NCBI GenBank assembly: GCA_945909635.1
Contig: OX246690.1
Span: forward strand, 744,001-808,000
DNA from: Clostridioides difficile_A
GTDB lineage: Bacteria > Bacillota > Clostridia > Peptostreptococcales > Peptostreptococcaceae
Direction: 5' to 3'
DNA: 64,000 nt
Of this stretch, positions 35,757 to 44,829 are shown one piece after another; position 1 is the stretch's first letter; every line of letters starts with the position of its first letter. Under the pieces are notes generated by a model. It did not search any database. It was not told the origin of the DNA and was given only the letters and a program-made list of their open reading frames with translations. A program made the translations under genes and the position numbers.

Positions 35757-36665
35757 TTATTTTTCTTCAGATGTATTCAACGTGATAGAAGAAAAATCTT
35801 TTTGTATTTGAAGTAAAAATTTTTCTGATGCTTTTGAAAATATTTGATGTTTTTTCCATATAATATTTAATTTAGCTTCTAAAGGGGGATATAGAGGTCT
35901 AAAACAAAGATTACTATTTTCTGTAGTATTAACAAGTCTATCTAAACATAAAGCATAACCCAGCCCTTCTTCTACCATAAGAGAAGCATTATAAACTAAA
36001 TTATATGTTGCAACAATATTTAGTTTTTCAGTACTATCTTCAAGCCATTTAGAGATTGCCTTATCAACTAGTGTTTGTCTTGAAATAATAAGTGGTATAT
36101 TACATAAATCTTTTGGATTTATCGCATTTTGTGAGGCAAGGACACTGTCTTTACGCATTAGTAAGCCCCAAACATCAGTAGCAGGGATTTGTATGTAATC
36201 ATACTTCTGTATATTTGCAGGTTCAATTAAAATACCAAAATCAAGAAGTCCTTTGTCTAATTTTTCAGTTACATCATCAGCATTTCCACTAAAAAGGTGG
36301 TATCTTACATTAGGGTATTTTTTATGAAAATGATATGCAGTTCTAGCTATAAGTCGCATAGCCTCAGTTTCTCCACCACCTATATATATATCACCACTAA
36401 TAATTTCATTGGGATTATCAAATTCCAATTCTACCTTATCAACTAATGATATAATTTCCTCTGCTCTTTTATGTAAAAGCCTACCTTCATTTGTTAAGGA
36501 AACTTTTCTATTTCCTCTAACCAATAATTTAACTCCCAACTCTTCTTCAAGTTCTATAATCTGTCTAGAAAGTGTTGGTTGTGTTATATGTAAAAAGGTT
36601 GCTGCACCAGATATACTTTCCTCTCTTGCGATTGCTAAAAAATATCTTAATACTCTTAATTCCAT
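35757..36665 (-). CDS. LysR-family transcriptional regulator
   Basis: A 302-residue regulator. The N-terminal winged helix-turn-helix (LRYFLAIAREESISGAATFLHITQPTLSRQI) is typical of LysR. The periplasmic-binding-protein-like effector domain covers residues about 90-295. It belongs to the YybE/GltC-like branch by appearance. It is divergent from the acetyltransferase gene, and the shared 220-base region holds a T-N11-A-type palindrome, so it may control that gene and itself. Confidence 0.88.
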   Translation of the reverse strand: MELRVLRYFLAIAREESISGAATFLHITQPTLSRQIIELEEELGVKLLVRGNRKVSLTNEGRLLHKRAEEIISLVDKVELEFDNPNEIISGDIYIGGGETEAMRLIARTAYHFHKKYPNVRYHLFSGNADDVTEKLDKGLLDFGILIEPANIQKYDYIQIPATDVWGLLMRKDSVLASQNAINPKDLCNIPLIISRQTLVDKAISKWLEDSTEKLNIVATYNLVYNASLMVEEGLGYALCLDRLVNTTENSNLCFRPLYPPLEAKLNIIWKKHQIFSKASEKFLLQIQKDFSSITLNTSEEK

Positions 36666-36788
36666 AGTTAATCATCCTTTACTAACTTATTTATTATATA
36701 ATTATATCAATTTTTATGCTTTTTAAGTATATGTAAGTATTTAATATAGGTATTTGATATAAAAAAATTAGTATATTACACTAAAAGT

Positions 36789-36803
36789 AGTAATCATATT
36801 ACT
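36789..36803. promoter_or_regulatory. Candidate LysR operator
   Basis: The perfect inverted repeat AGTAAT-CAT-ATTACT contains T-N11-A spacing, the usual LysR recognition form. It lies between the divergent lysR-like and acetyltransferase genes. Confidence 0.5.
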
Positions 36804-36888
36804 TATAAAATTAATTAAGCTAATTTTTATTAAAATGTTATTTAGAAAATACAAATAAACTAAAATGTATATTGAAAGGATGTATAAA

Positions 36889-37455
36889 ATGAATATCAAT
36901 GAATTTTTAAAGCATGTGAATCAAAGAAAACCTGTTTCTAGTGAATCAGAAATACATGAATTTATGGTTAAGTTAAGTAATGAGGCAATGAAAATCACAA
37001 GCAGGCTAAATTCCTCTTATCATGAACCAGAAGAAGTGCGTAGTTTATTTTCTGAGTTGATTGGAAAGAAAGTAGATGAATCATTTTTTATGTTTCCACC
37101 ATTTTATACAGATTGTGGAAAGAATATTACTATAGGAAAAAATGTTTTTATAAACAGCAGTTGTCATTTTCAAGACCAAGGAGGTATTGAGATTGGAGAT
37201 AATACTCAAATTGGGCATAATGTGGTATTGGCTACACTTAACCATGGTATTATGCCAGATAAACGCAGTACAACCTATCCTTCTCCAATCATAATAGGAA
37301 AAAATGTATGGATTGGTGCTAATGTAACTATTGTTTCAGGAGTCACTATTGGCGATAATGCAATTATCGCTGCTGGAGCAGTTGTAACCAAAAATGTTGC
37401 AGAAAATACTATTGTAGGTGGTGTTCCTGCAAAGCTTTTAAGAGTTATTGATTAA
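36889..37455 (+). CDS. Hexapeptide-repeat O-acetyltransferase (maltose/galactoside acetyltransferase family)
   Basis: A 188-residue left-handed beta-helix acetyltransferase using acetyl-CoA. Hexapeptide repeats run from about residue 70 (IGKNVFINSSCHF, IGDNTQIGHNVVL, IGKNVWIGANVTIVSG). The catalytic His is in LATLNHGIMP, and IIAAGAVVTKNV closes the helix. The acceptor is probably a sugar or glycoside but is not shown. The start at 36889 has GAAAGGA 8 bases upstream; an in-frame ATG at 36865 lacks such a site. It is probably under the neighbouring LysR regulator. Confidence 0.85.
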   Translation: MNINEFLKHVNQRKPVSSESEIHEFMVKLSNEAMKITSRLNSSYHEPEEVRSLFSELIGKKVDESFFMFPPFYTDCGKNITIGKNVFINSSCHFQDQGGIEIGDNTQIGHNVVLATLNHGIMPDKRSTTYPSPIIIGKNVWIGANVTIVSGVTIGDNAIIAAGAVVTKNVAENTIVGGVPAKLLRVID

Positions 37456-37582
37456 ATCCCAGAATAAAATATTAAACTATTATTTAGTTATACAAATTTT
37501 TTATAACATAAAAAATAAATTGAGAAAAGGTATAGCAAATATGGTATTATTTAGTTAAATATATATAAGGGAGGGGTTACTT

Positions 37583-38494
37583 TTGATAAAAAAATTAGAT
37601 GATATTTTAGAGCAACTTAAGGGAGGAGAGAAAATAGTACTTTCTGTAGCAGCAGCTCATGACAAAGAGGTTTTGATGGCAATAAAGGATGCTGTAGAAA
37701 GAAATATAATTACTCCTATATTAGTTGGAAATGAAGAAAAGATAAGAGATATATCAAAAGAAATAGGATTTGATTTAAATGGTATCAAAATAGTGGATAA
37801 GGATGATATCAAAGATTGTGCAGAAATAGCAGTTAAACTAGTATCAAGTAAAGAAGCTGATTTTGTAATGAAAGGATTATTAGATACATCAGTTATCTTA
37901 AAAGAAGTGTTAAATAAAGACTATGGTCTTAGAACTGATAGTTTATTAAGTCATGTAATGGTATATGAGCTAGAAAGATACCATAAATTACTTATAACTA
38001 CAGATGGAGGTATGAACATAGCTCCTGATTATGAGCAAAAGGCAAAAATATTAAAAAATTCAATAAAGGCTGCAAAAGCTTTAGGTATGGAAACTGTAAA
38101 AGTTGCATGCTTAGCAGCTAAAGAAAAAGTAAATCCTAAGATGCAAGCAACTGTAGATGCAGATATGCTAGCAAAAGCTTGTAAAGAAGGAGAGTTTGGA
38201 GACAATGTAATCGTAGAAGGACCTTTAGCTTTTGATTTAGCTGTTTCAAAAGAAGCTAGTGAAATAAAAGGATTTAAGAGTGACGTATCTGGTGATGTAG
38301 ATATTATGTTGGTTCCAACAATTGAGGTTGGTAATGGAATAGGGAAAGCCTTTACATATATGGCGGACTCTAAATCAGCAGGTATAATTATGGGTGCAAA
38401 AGCTCCTATAGTTTTAGTATCAAGAGCCGATTCACATGAATCTAAATTGTATTCTATTGCATATGGTGCTATTGTGGCTAAGAGTATGAAATAA
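37583..38494 (+). CDS. ptb: Phosphate butyryl/acetyltransferase family enzyme
   Basis: A 303-residue PTA/PTB-family protein that exchanges acyl-CoA and acyl-phosphate in the cytosol. Family motifs are GNEEKIRDI, DFVMKGLLDTS, LITTDGGMNIAPDYEQK and GPLAFDLAVSKEA. Length and sequence fit phosphate butyryltransferase better than the larger Pta, but acyl specificity is not certain. The start is a TTG with GGGAGGGG 6 bases upstream. No acyl kinase is adjacent. Its place just before the CODH gene could let it convert acetyl-CoA or butyryl-CoA to the acyl phosphate for ATP formation. Confidence 0.8.
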   Translation: MIKKLDDILEQLKGGEKIVLSVAAAHDKEVLMAIKDAVERNIITPILVGNEEKIRDISKEIGFDLNGIKIVDKDDIKDCAEIAVKLVSSKEADFVMKGLLDTSVILKEVLNKDYGLRTDSLLSHVMVYELERYHKLLITTDGGMNIAPDYEQKAKILKNSIKAAKALGMETVKVACLAAKEKVNPKMQATVDADMLAKACKEGEFGDNVIVEGPLAFDLAVSKEASEIKGFKSDVSGDVDIMLVPTIEVGNGIGKAFTYMADSKSAGIIMGAKAPIVLVSRADSHESKLYSIAYGAIVAKSMK

Positions 38495-38514
38495 AATCAA
38501 GAGTATGAAATAAA
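38480..38514 (+). repeat. 16-bp direct repeat at the 3' end of ptb
   Basis: AAGAGTATGAAATAAA occurs at 38480-38495 and again at 38499-38514. The repeat includes the last codons and stop of the gene, so it is a small tandem duplication of the gene end. Confidence 0.8.
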
Positions 38515-39099
38515 TGAATAAAAATAGAAAAAACAGTCAAAATGTCTAAATTAATGCAATATTAAAAAAATTTTATATAAAAAATAATTATGGCTTCAAA
38601 TGAATATATACAAATGTTCAATTTGAAGCTATAATTAATATTAAAGTAGGAAAAATAAAAAAATTCAAAAAAATTAGTCCAAAAAATGCTATTCTAAGAA
38701 ATTTTTACTAATTAAGTTTAGGGAGTAAAAATCTGTAACAAGTCTAAAAGTAATGAAAAATAATAAATACACAATCAACATATAAAAACGAAAAAATGAC
38801 TAGAAATAATTCAAACTTGATTTAAAAAAAATCAAAACATAATTTAATTAAACTAAAGTATCAAAAAATAGGTTTAAGTATTAAAAAATAGCCAAAAACA
38901 GTAAGTAAAATTAACTTAAATTAGGTACCAAAAATTAAATTTTTATGTATTATCTAATTTTGTTAAAAAAATATTTAAATCTAAAGCAAAGTGTTGGAAA
39001 TTAGTATATAATCAACTTAGAAAGCATTTATTTTATTATTTTATGACATGAAGTCAGTCACCTGGGGGATTTTAAAAATCAAAAAAAGGGGATAGGAAT
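38495..39099. other. 605-base gene-free, A-rich leader region before cooS
   Basis: No open frame has codon use like a gene. It contains a long hairpin (38586-38636), many A tracts, and a TATAAT at 39007-39012 with no convincing -35. The length suggests a long regulated leader or several control sites for the Wood-Ljungdahl operon. GGGGGATT and AAGGGGAT motifs lie near the cooS start. Confidence 0.5.
38586..38636 (+). terminator. Long hairpin downstream of ptb
   Basis: The arms, 38586-38604 (AATTATGGCTTCAAATGAA) and 38617-38636 (TTCAATTTGAAGCTATAATT), pair over about 18 bp with one G-U and one bulge. The tail is AT-rich but lacks a clean T run, so termination is probable, not certain. Confidence 0.5.
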
Positions 39100-41019
39100 A
39101 TGGATGAAAAAATGTTAACAATTGATTTAAACAGCCAGAAGATGATAGCAAAAGCTAGAGAAGAAGGCGTAGAAACAATGTATGATAGAAAAGAAGGCTT
39201 CAAGGCACAATGTGGTTTTGGTCTTCAAGGTGTTTGCTGTAGAATATGTGGAATGGGACCATGTAGAATAAGTCCTAAGACTCCAAGAGGGTTATGTGGA
39301 GCAGATGAACACACTATAGTAGGTAGAAACTTTGCAAGAATGGTTGCTGGTGGGACAGCTGCCCATTCAGACCATGCTAGAGATATTGCACATACATTAG
39401 CATTAGCTGATCCAAATGGAAACTATAAAATAAGAGATGAAGCTAAGTTAATAACTTTAGCTAAAGAATGGGATGTAGAGACAGAAGGTAGAGATATCTA
39501 TGATGTAGCACATGAAGTGGCAGAAATTGCATTAATGGAGTTTGGGAAGCCTTTTGGAACATTAAGATTTATAAAAAATGCACCAGAACCAAGACAAAAA
39601 ATATGGAAAGAATACGCTATAGAACCAAGAGCTATAGATAGAGAAATTGCAACAATAATGCACTCTACTCATATCGGATGTACTGGTGATATAGATAGTT
39701 TAATACACATGAGTCTTAGAACTTCTATGGCTGATGGTTGGGGAGGTTCTATGATAGGTACTCGTCTAAGCGATATCTTATTTGGAACTCCAGTGCCAAG
39801 AAGAACAGAGGCTAATTTAGCAGTATTAGAAGAAAATAAAGTTAATATAATATTACATGGACATGAGCCAGCATTATCTGAAATGATAGTTTTAGCTTCA
39901 GAAGAGCCAGACTTAGTAGCTTTAGCTAAAGAAGTTGGAGCTGATGGAATAAACTTAGCTGGTATGTGTTGTACAGGTAATGAGATTACAATGAGACATG
40001 GTGTAAGAATAGCAGGAGACTTCCATCAACAAGAACTTGCAATAATAACTGGAGCAGTTGAAGCTGTAATAGTTGACGTTCAATGTATATTCCCTGCATT
40101 AGCTAGAGTTGCAGATTGTTACCATACTAAATTTGTAACAACTTCTCCAAAAGCTAAAATAACAGGTTCAACTTATATTGAATTTAGAGAAGAACAAGCA
40201 CTTGATGATGCTAAAGCAATAGTTAAAGAAGCTATTTTAAACTTTAAAAATAGAGATAAATCAAAAGTACTTATACCTGAATTAAAATCAGGGGCAACAG
40301 TTGGGTATAGTGTAGAAGCAGTAGTAAACCAATTAGATAGAGTTGTAAACTCTCATATAGACCCAGCAGGAACAGTTAAGCCATTAACAGACTGTTTAAA
40401 ATCTGGAGTATTAAGAGGAGCAGCTGGTGTAGTTGGATGTAACAATGCTAAAGGAGTTTCAAATGAGGCTCACGTAACAATAATGAAAGAATTAATTAAA
40501 AATGACATAATAGTAGTTACTACAGGATGTGGTGCTTCAGCAGCAGCTAAATTTGGTTTAATGGAAACTGATGCAGCAGAAAAATATGCAGGTAAAGGTC
40601 TTGCAACTGTCTGTAAACTAGTAGGAATCCCACCAGTACTACATATGGGTTCTTGCGTTGATATAAGCCGTATATTAGATTTAGTTGGAGCAGCAGCTAA
40701 TTACTTAGATATGGATATGTGTGACCTTCCAGTTGTAGGTATAGCTCCAGAGTGGATGTCAGAAAAAGCGGTTGCTATAGGATGTTATGTTGTAGCTTCT
40801 GGTATAGACACTTATTTAGGAATAATGCCTCCAATAACTGGTTCTTCAAGAACAGTAGACATATTAACTAGCGAATTAAAAGATAAAGTTGGAGCAACAT
40901 TTACTGTAAATACTAATCCAAAAGAATTAGCAGCTACAATAATAGAAGATATAGAGAAAAAACGTGTTCACTTTGAAGCATTAGTTGAAGAAAAAATGGC
41001 AGAAAAGGCTGAAGCTTAA
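39100..41019 (+). CDS. cooS: Carbon monoxide dehydrogenase catalytic subunit
   Basis: A 639-residue Ni-Fe CODH. N-terminal C38, C46, C47, C50, C55 and C66 match the D- and B-cluster ligands. Later cysteines and His residues (MHSTHIGCTGD, GMCCTGNE, VDVQCIFP, GVVGCNN, TTGCGASA, MGSCVDISR) form the Ni-Fe C-cluster. It reduces CO2 to CO and passes it to AcsB (AcsA role). GGGGATAGG precedes the ATG. It heads the Wood-Ljungdahl gene run, with its nickel ATPase gene next. Confidence 0.95.
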   Translation: MDEKMLTIDLNSQKMIAKAREEGVETMYDRKEGFKAQCGFGLQGVCCRICGMGPCRISPKTPRGLCGADEHTIVGRNFARMVAGGTAAHSDHARDIAHTLALADPNGNYKIRDEAKLITLAKEWDVETEGRDIYDVAHEVAEIALMEFGKPFGTLRFIKNAPEPRQKIWKEYAIEPRAIDREIATIMHSTHIGCTGDIDSLIHMSLRTSMADGWGGSMIGTRLSDILFGTPVPRRTEANLAVLEENKVNIILHGHEPALSEMIVLASEEPDLVALAKEVGADGINLAGMCCTGNEITMRHGVRIAGDFHQQELAIITGAVEAVIVDVQCIFPALARVADCYHTKFVTTSPKAKITGSTYIEFREEQALDDAKAIVKEAILNFKNRDKSKVLIPELKSGATVGYSVEAVVNQLDRVVNSHIDPAGTVKPLTDCLKSGVLRGAAGVVGCNNAKGVSNEAHVTIMKELIKNDIIVVTTGCGASAAAKFGLMETDAAEKYAGKGLATVCKLVGIPPVLHMGSCVDISRILDLVGAAANYLDMDMCDLPVVGIAPEWMSEKAVAIGCYVVASGIDTYLGIMPPITGSSRTVDILTSELKDKVGATFTVNTNPKELAATIIEDIEKKRVHFEALVEEKMAEKAEA

Positions 41020-41180
41020 GAGAGATAGAAACCATAGAAAAAACGATTTTACAAGAAATTTTATGGGTGAATAAAGTCAAATGTTAAGGCAAAGAACATC
41101 GAAATATAACGAATATACTGAATAAATAAAATATAAACAATATAATGAAGAATAATAAAACTATACATGCTGCTTTGAAA

Positions 41181-41232
41181 AGCTAGTAAGGTAAATGTAA
41201 TTGGTTCCTGTAAGGACTAGCTGTAGTTTATT
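41181..41232 (+). promoter_or_regulatory. Hairpin in the cooS-cooC gap
   Basis: AGCTAGT (41181-41187) pairs with ACTAGCT (41216-41222), with flanking AAACTA / TAGTTT extending the helix beyond an unpaired stretch. TTATTTTT follows. It may be a partial terminator or processing site that lowers downstream expression. Confidence 0.45.
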
Positions 41233-41306
41233 TTTAGTGTACAAAAAATAAACAACTGTAAAATTAACTGCATAAAAAGCAAATAGTAATAAAGGTGGTA
41301 GGGATT

Positions 41307-42086
41307 ATGAAGATAGCAATAACAGGTAAAGGTGGAGTAGGTAAAACGACTTTTTCTTCAATGCTCTCTAGAATGTTTGCTGAAGACGGATACAGAGTTG
41401 TTGCTGTTGACGCTGACCCAGATGCTAATTTAGCTTTAGCACTAGGTTTTCCAAAAGAAGTATATGAATCAATAGTACCTATATCAGAAATGAAAAAATT
41501 AGTTTCAGATAGAACAGCTGCTTCTGTAGGTTCATTTGGAAAAATGTTTAAGATGAATCCTAAAGTTGACGATATCCCTGAAAATTTCTGTAAAGAATAT
41601 AATGGAGTAAGATTACTTACATTAGGGACAGTAGATTCTGGTGGCACTGGATGTGTATGTCCAGAGCATGTTCTTTTAAAAAGATTATGTTCACATTTAA
41701 TACTACAAAATAAAGATGTAGTTGTTATGGATATGGAAGCGGGAATTGAACACTTAGGAAGAGGAACAGCCCAAGGTGTAGATGCTTTTATAGTAGTTGT
41801 AGAACCAGGAGAAAGAAGTTTACAGACTTATAGAAAAGTAAAAAAACTTGGACATGATATAGGAGTAAATAAGGTATTTGTTGTAGGAAATAAAATTAGA
41901 AACAAAGAAGATGAAGAATTTATAATCAAAAACTTAGAAGATGGAGAATCTTTAGGATTTATTTATTACAATCAAGATGTTATAGATTCTGATAGAGCAA
42001 ATCAATCTCCATATGATTCTAGTGAAACAACAAAAGCACAAATTAAAGCAATAAAAGATAAATTAATGTCACTTAAAGATAAATAG
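41307..42086 (+). CDS. cooC: CooC-type nickel-insertion ATPase (first copy)
   Basis: A 259-residue MinD/ParA-like ATPase that inserts nickel into CODH. The deviant Walker A GKGGVGKT is at 7-14, and GTGCVCPEH supplies the CxC pair that holds metal at the dimer interface. The start at 41307 gives the normal MKIAITGKGG beginning; the upstream GTG at 41295 lies in the GGTGG ribosome binding site. It directly follows cooS. A second copy lies at 48814. Confidence 0.92.
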   Translation: MKIAITGKGGVGKTTFSSMLSRMFAEDGYRVVAVDADPDANLALALGFPKEVYESIVPISEMKKLVSDRTAASVGSFGKMFKMNPKVDDIPENFCKEYNGVRLLTLGTVDSGGTGCVCPEHVLLKRLCSHLILQNKDVVVMDMEAGIEHLGRGTAQGVDAFIVVVEPGERSLQTYRKVKKLGHDIGVNKVFVVGNKIRNKEDEEFIIKNLEDGESLGFIYYNQDVIDSDRANQSPYDSSETTKAQIKAIKDKLMSLKDK

Positions 42087-42115
42087 AATTTTGATTTGGG
42101 ATTTTAGGTTGGTTA

Positions 42116-42165
42116 AAGGTTAGACATAGGTAATAGATAGGTAATAAATAAGTAATTAGATAAAT
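42116..42165 (+). repeat. Degenerate ~11-bp tandem repeats after cooC
   Basis: Three to four imperfect units of the form AGGTAATAGAT / AGGTAATAAAT / AAGTAATTAGAT follow one another just before a terminator-like hairpin. They are short and AT-rich and may be simple sequence drift. Confidence 0.4.
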
Positions 42166-42214
42166 AACTAGCTATTAAGTTTGAATATTTTAATAGCTTA
42201 GTAGCTAGTTTTTA
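42166..42214 (+). terminator. Terminator-like hairpin between cooC and fhs
   Basis: AACTAGCTATTAAG (42166-42179) pairs with CTTAGTAGCTAGTT (42197-42210) over 14 bp with one G-U. It is followed by TTTTAAG. It shares the core ACTAGCT with the hairpin at 41181. It probably reduces read-through from cooS-cooC into fhs. Confidence 0.65.
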
Positions 42215-42324
42215 AGCAATTTTACATGTATAATTATCTTATAAAATATAATTTTTACATATTAATACAATTTTTACAAAAATTATATTTTAAATCTATT
42301 TAGGTTGTGGGAGGAGATTCAGTT

Positions 42325-44001
42325 ATGGGATTTAAATCTGATATTGAAATAGCTCAAGAAGCTAAACCTCAAGATATTAGAGAGGTTGCAAAAAAATTAG
42401 GACTAGGTGAAGATGATGTAGAACTTTATGGTAAATACAAAGCCAAAGTTGACTACAATCTACTAAAAAGAGACACTGGTAAAAAAGCTAAGTTAATATT
42501 AACTACAGCTATAAACCCAACTCCAGCAGGTGAAGGAAAAACTACTACTACTATAGGTGTGGCTGATGCATTTGCAAAATTAGATAAAAATGTATTAGTT
42601 GCTTTAAGAGAACCATCTCTAGGACCAGTATTTGGTGTTAAAGGTGGAGCAGCTGGTGGAGGATATGCACAAGTTGTTCCTATGGAAGATATAAACTTAC
42701 ACTTTACAGGTGATTTCCATGCTATAGGAGCTGCTAATAACCTTTTAGCTGCTATGCTTGATAACCATATTCACCAAGGAAATGCTCTTAGAATAGACCC
42801 TAAGAAAATAACTTGGAGAAGATGTGTAGACATGAACGATAGACAACTTAGAAATATCGTTGATGGTATGGGTAAAAAAGGTGATGGAGCAGTTAGACAA
42901 GACGGATTTGATATAACTGTTGCTTCTGAGATAATGGCAGCATTCTGTTTGGCAAGTGATATATCTGATTTAAAAGAAAGATTAGGAAACATAATAGTAG
43001 GATATAGCTATGAGGGTGACCCTGTAACAGCTAGACAATTAAAAGCTAATGGTGCTATGGCTGCATTATTAAAAGATGCTTTAAAACCAAACTTAGTTCA
43101 AACTCTTGAAGGAACACCATCATTTGTACATGGTGGACCATTCGCAAATATCGCTCATGGATGTAACTCTGTTATAGCTACAAGAATGGCTATGCACTTT
43201 GCAGACTATGTAATAACTGAGGCTGGTTTCGGTGCTGACCTTGGAGCAGAAAAATTCTTAGATATAAAATGTAGAATGGCAAACTTAAAACCAGATGCTG
43301 TTATAATAGTTGCTACTGTAAGAGCATTAAAATACAATGGTGGAGTTGCTAAAGCAGACTTAAATAACGAAAACCTAGAAGCTCTTGAAAAAGGACTTCC
43401 AAACTTATTAAAACATGTTGAAAACATAACTCAAGTATATGGATTACCAGCAGTTGTTGCAATAAACAGATTCCCACTTGACACTGAAGCTGAACTTAAA
43501 CTTGTTGAAGACAAGTGTAAAGAGTTAGGTGTAAATGTTGCTCTTTCTGAAGTATGGGCAAAAGGTGGAGAAGGTGGAGTTGCAGTAGCTAAAGAAGTTC
43601 TAAGATTATTAGATGAAGAAGAAAATAACTTTAGATTCTGCTATGAAGATGATTTATCTATAAAAGACAAGATAAATGCTATAGCTACTAAGATTTATGG
43701 AGCAGATGGTGTAGATTATACTCCAGAAGCTGATAAAGAAATAGCTAACTTAGAAAAACTTGGATTTACTAAGGTTCCAGTATGTATGGCTAAGACTCAG
43801 TATTCTTTAACTGATGACCAAACTAAATTAGGTAGACCAACAGGATTTAGAATAACTGTAAGACAAGCAGCAATCTCAGCAGGAGCTGGATTTATAGTTG
43901 CACTTACTGGAGAAATCATGAAGATGCCAGGATTACCAAAAGTTCCAGCAGCAGAAAAAATAGATGTTGATGAAAATGGAGTAATAGCTGGATTATTCTA
44001 A
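42325..44001 (+). CDS. fhs: Formate-tetrahydrofolate ligase
   Basis: A 558-residue enzyme making 10-formyl-tetrahydrofolate from formate, THF and ATP, the entry step of the methyl branch. The ATP site is PTPAGEGKTTTTIG at residues 65-78. Further family blocks are REPSLGPVFGVKGGAAGGGYAQ (shown only in part here) and TEAGFGADLGAEKF. The start at 42325 is preferred: GGGAGGA lies 9 bases upstream and the length is normal. A GTG at 42307 precedes that site. Confidence 0.96.
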   Translation: MGFKSDIEIAQEAKPQDIREVAKKLGLGEDDVELYGKYKAKVDYNLLKRDTGKKAKLILTTAINPTPAGEGKTTTTIGVADAFAKLDKNVLVALREPSLGPVFGVKGGAAGGGYAQVVPMEDINLHFTGDFHAIGAANNLLAAMLDNHIHQGNALRIDPKKITWRRCVDMNDRQLRNIVDGMGKKGDGAVRQDGFDITVASEIMAAFCLASDISDLKERLGNIIVGYSYEGDPVTARQLKANGAMAALLKDALKPNLVQTLEGTPSFVHGGPFANIAHGCNSVIATRMAMHFADYVITEAGFGADLGAEKFLDIKCRMANLKPDAVIIVATVRALKYNGGVAKADLNNENLEALEKGLPNLLKHVENITQVYGLPAVVAINRFPLDTEAELKLVEDKCKELGVNVALSEVWAKGGEGGVAVAKEVLRLLDEEENNFRFCYEDDLSIKDKINAIATKIYGADGVDYTPEADKEIANLEKLGFTKVPVCMAKTQYSLTDDQTKLGRPTGFRITVRQAAISAGAGFIVALTGEIMKMPGLPKVPAAEKIDVDENGVIAGLF

Positions 44002-44024
44002 GCACATTAATTTATAAATAAAGA

Positions 44025-44084
44025 GTAGGAGATATCTTAAAATAGTTCGTAAAATATCTCGAATAATTTGAGATATTTTCCTAC
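44025..44084 (+). promoter_or_regulatory. Competing hairpins between fhs and fchA
   Basis: AAATATCTC (44052-44060) and GAGATATTT (44070-44078) form a perfect 9-bp stem. GTAGGA (44025-44030) with GATATCT can alternatively pair with GAGATATTTTCCTAC (44070-44084). The two folds exclude each other. No T run follows, so an mRNA processing or stability element is more likely than a terminator. Confidence 0.5.
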
Positions 44085-44105
44085 ATCCTTTTAAGGAGGA
44101 TTATC

Positions 44106-44738
44106 ATGAAAATAGCAGATAAAACTTGTGTTGATTTTGTAGAGGTACTATCTTCTAAAGAAGCAGTACCAGGTGGCGGTGGAGCTGCTGCACTAGTTGG
44201 TGCAATTGGTATGGCTCTAGGCAGTATGGTATGTAATCTTACAATAGGAAAGAAAAAGTATGCTGAGTATGAAGAAAGCGTAAAAGAGATATTAAGTAAA
44301 GCTGGAAAACTAGAAAAAGATTTGTTAAAAATGATAGATGATGATGCAGAATGTTTCTTACCATTATCAAAAGCTTATGGGCTTCCTAAAGAAACAGAAG
44401 AAGAAAAAAGAATAAAAGCAGAGACAATGGAAAAAGCGCTTAAAGTTGCTTGTGAAGTACCATTAAATATAGTAAGAGTTTGCTATGAAGCTATTAAGTT
44501 ACATGAAGATTTAGTTGATAAAGGTTCAAGACTTGCTATAAGCGATGTTGGTGTAGGAGTTCAATGTCTAAGAGCTGCTATACTTGGTGGACAATTAAAT
44601 GTAGTTATAAATATAAATTCTATACAAGACAAGGAATATGTTGATAAAGTAAAAACAGAAGTAGATAAATTAGTTGAAGAAGGCGTAAAAACTTGTGATG
44701 AAGTTTATGCTAAGGTTGAAAAAGCTCTTGGAAAATAA
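44106..44738 (+). CDS. fchA: Methenyl-tetrahydrofolate cyclohydrolase (FchA, cyclodeaminase-like)
   Basis: A 210-residue all-helical protein of the formiminotransferase-cyclodeaminase family (EVLSSKEAVPGGGGAAALVGA, MVCNLTIGKKKY). In acetogens it interconverts 10-formyl-THF and 5,10-methenyl-THF. AAGGAGG precedes the ATG by 6 bases. FolD, encoded next, usually carries cyclohydrolase activity too, so the two may overlap or FolD may act mainly as dehydrogenase here. Confidence 0.92.
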   Translation: MKIADKTCVDFVEVLSSKEAVPGGGGAAALVGAIGMALGSMVCNLTIGKKKYAEYEESVKEILSKAGKLEKDLLKMIDDDAECFLPLSKAYGLPKETEEEKRIKAETMEKALKVACEVPLNIVRVCYEAIKLHEDLVDKGSRLAISDVGVGVQCLRAAILGGQLNVVININSIQDKEYVDKVKTEVDKLVEEGVKTCDEVYAKVEKALGK

Positions 44739-44829
44739 TTTTTAAATGACGAAAGTAAATACTATGTTGTTAATATGTAGTATATAGAATAAATTAATTT
44801 AAGTTTGCTTGTAGGGGAGTTGTGAATAT

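Noticed and set aside
42116..42165. CRISPR-like or satellite array
   Set aside because: The units are only about 11 bases, imperfect and three to four in number, with no spacers.
41020..42324. Cobalamin riboswitch controlling corrinoid-dependent genes
   Set aside because: The B12-box pattern (GCCACTG) was not seen in these gaps or before cooS.
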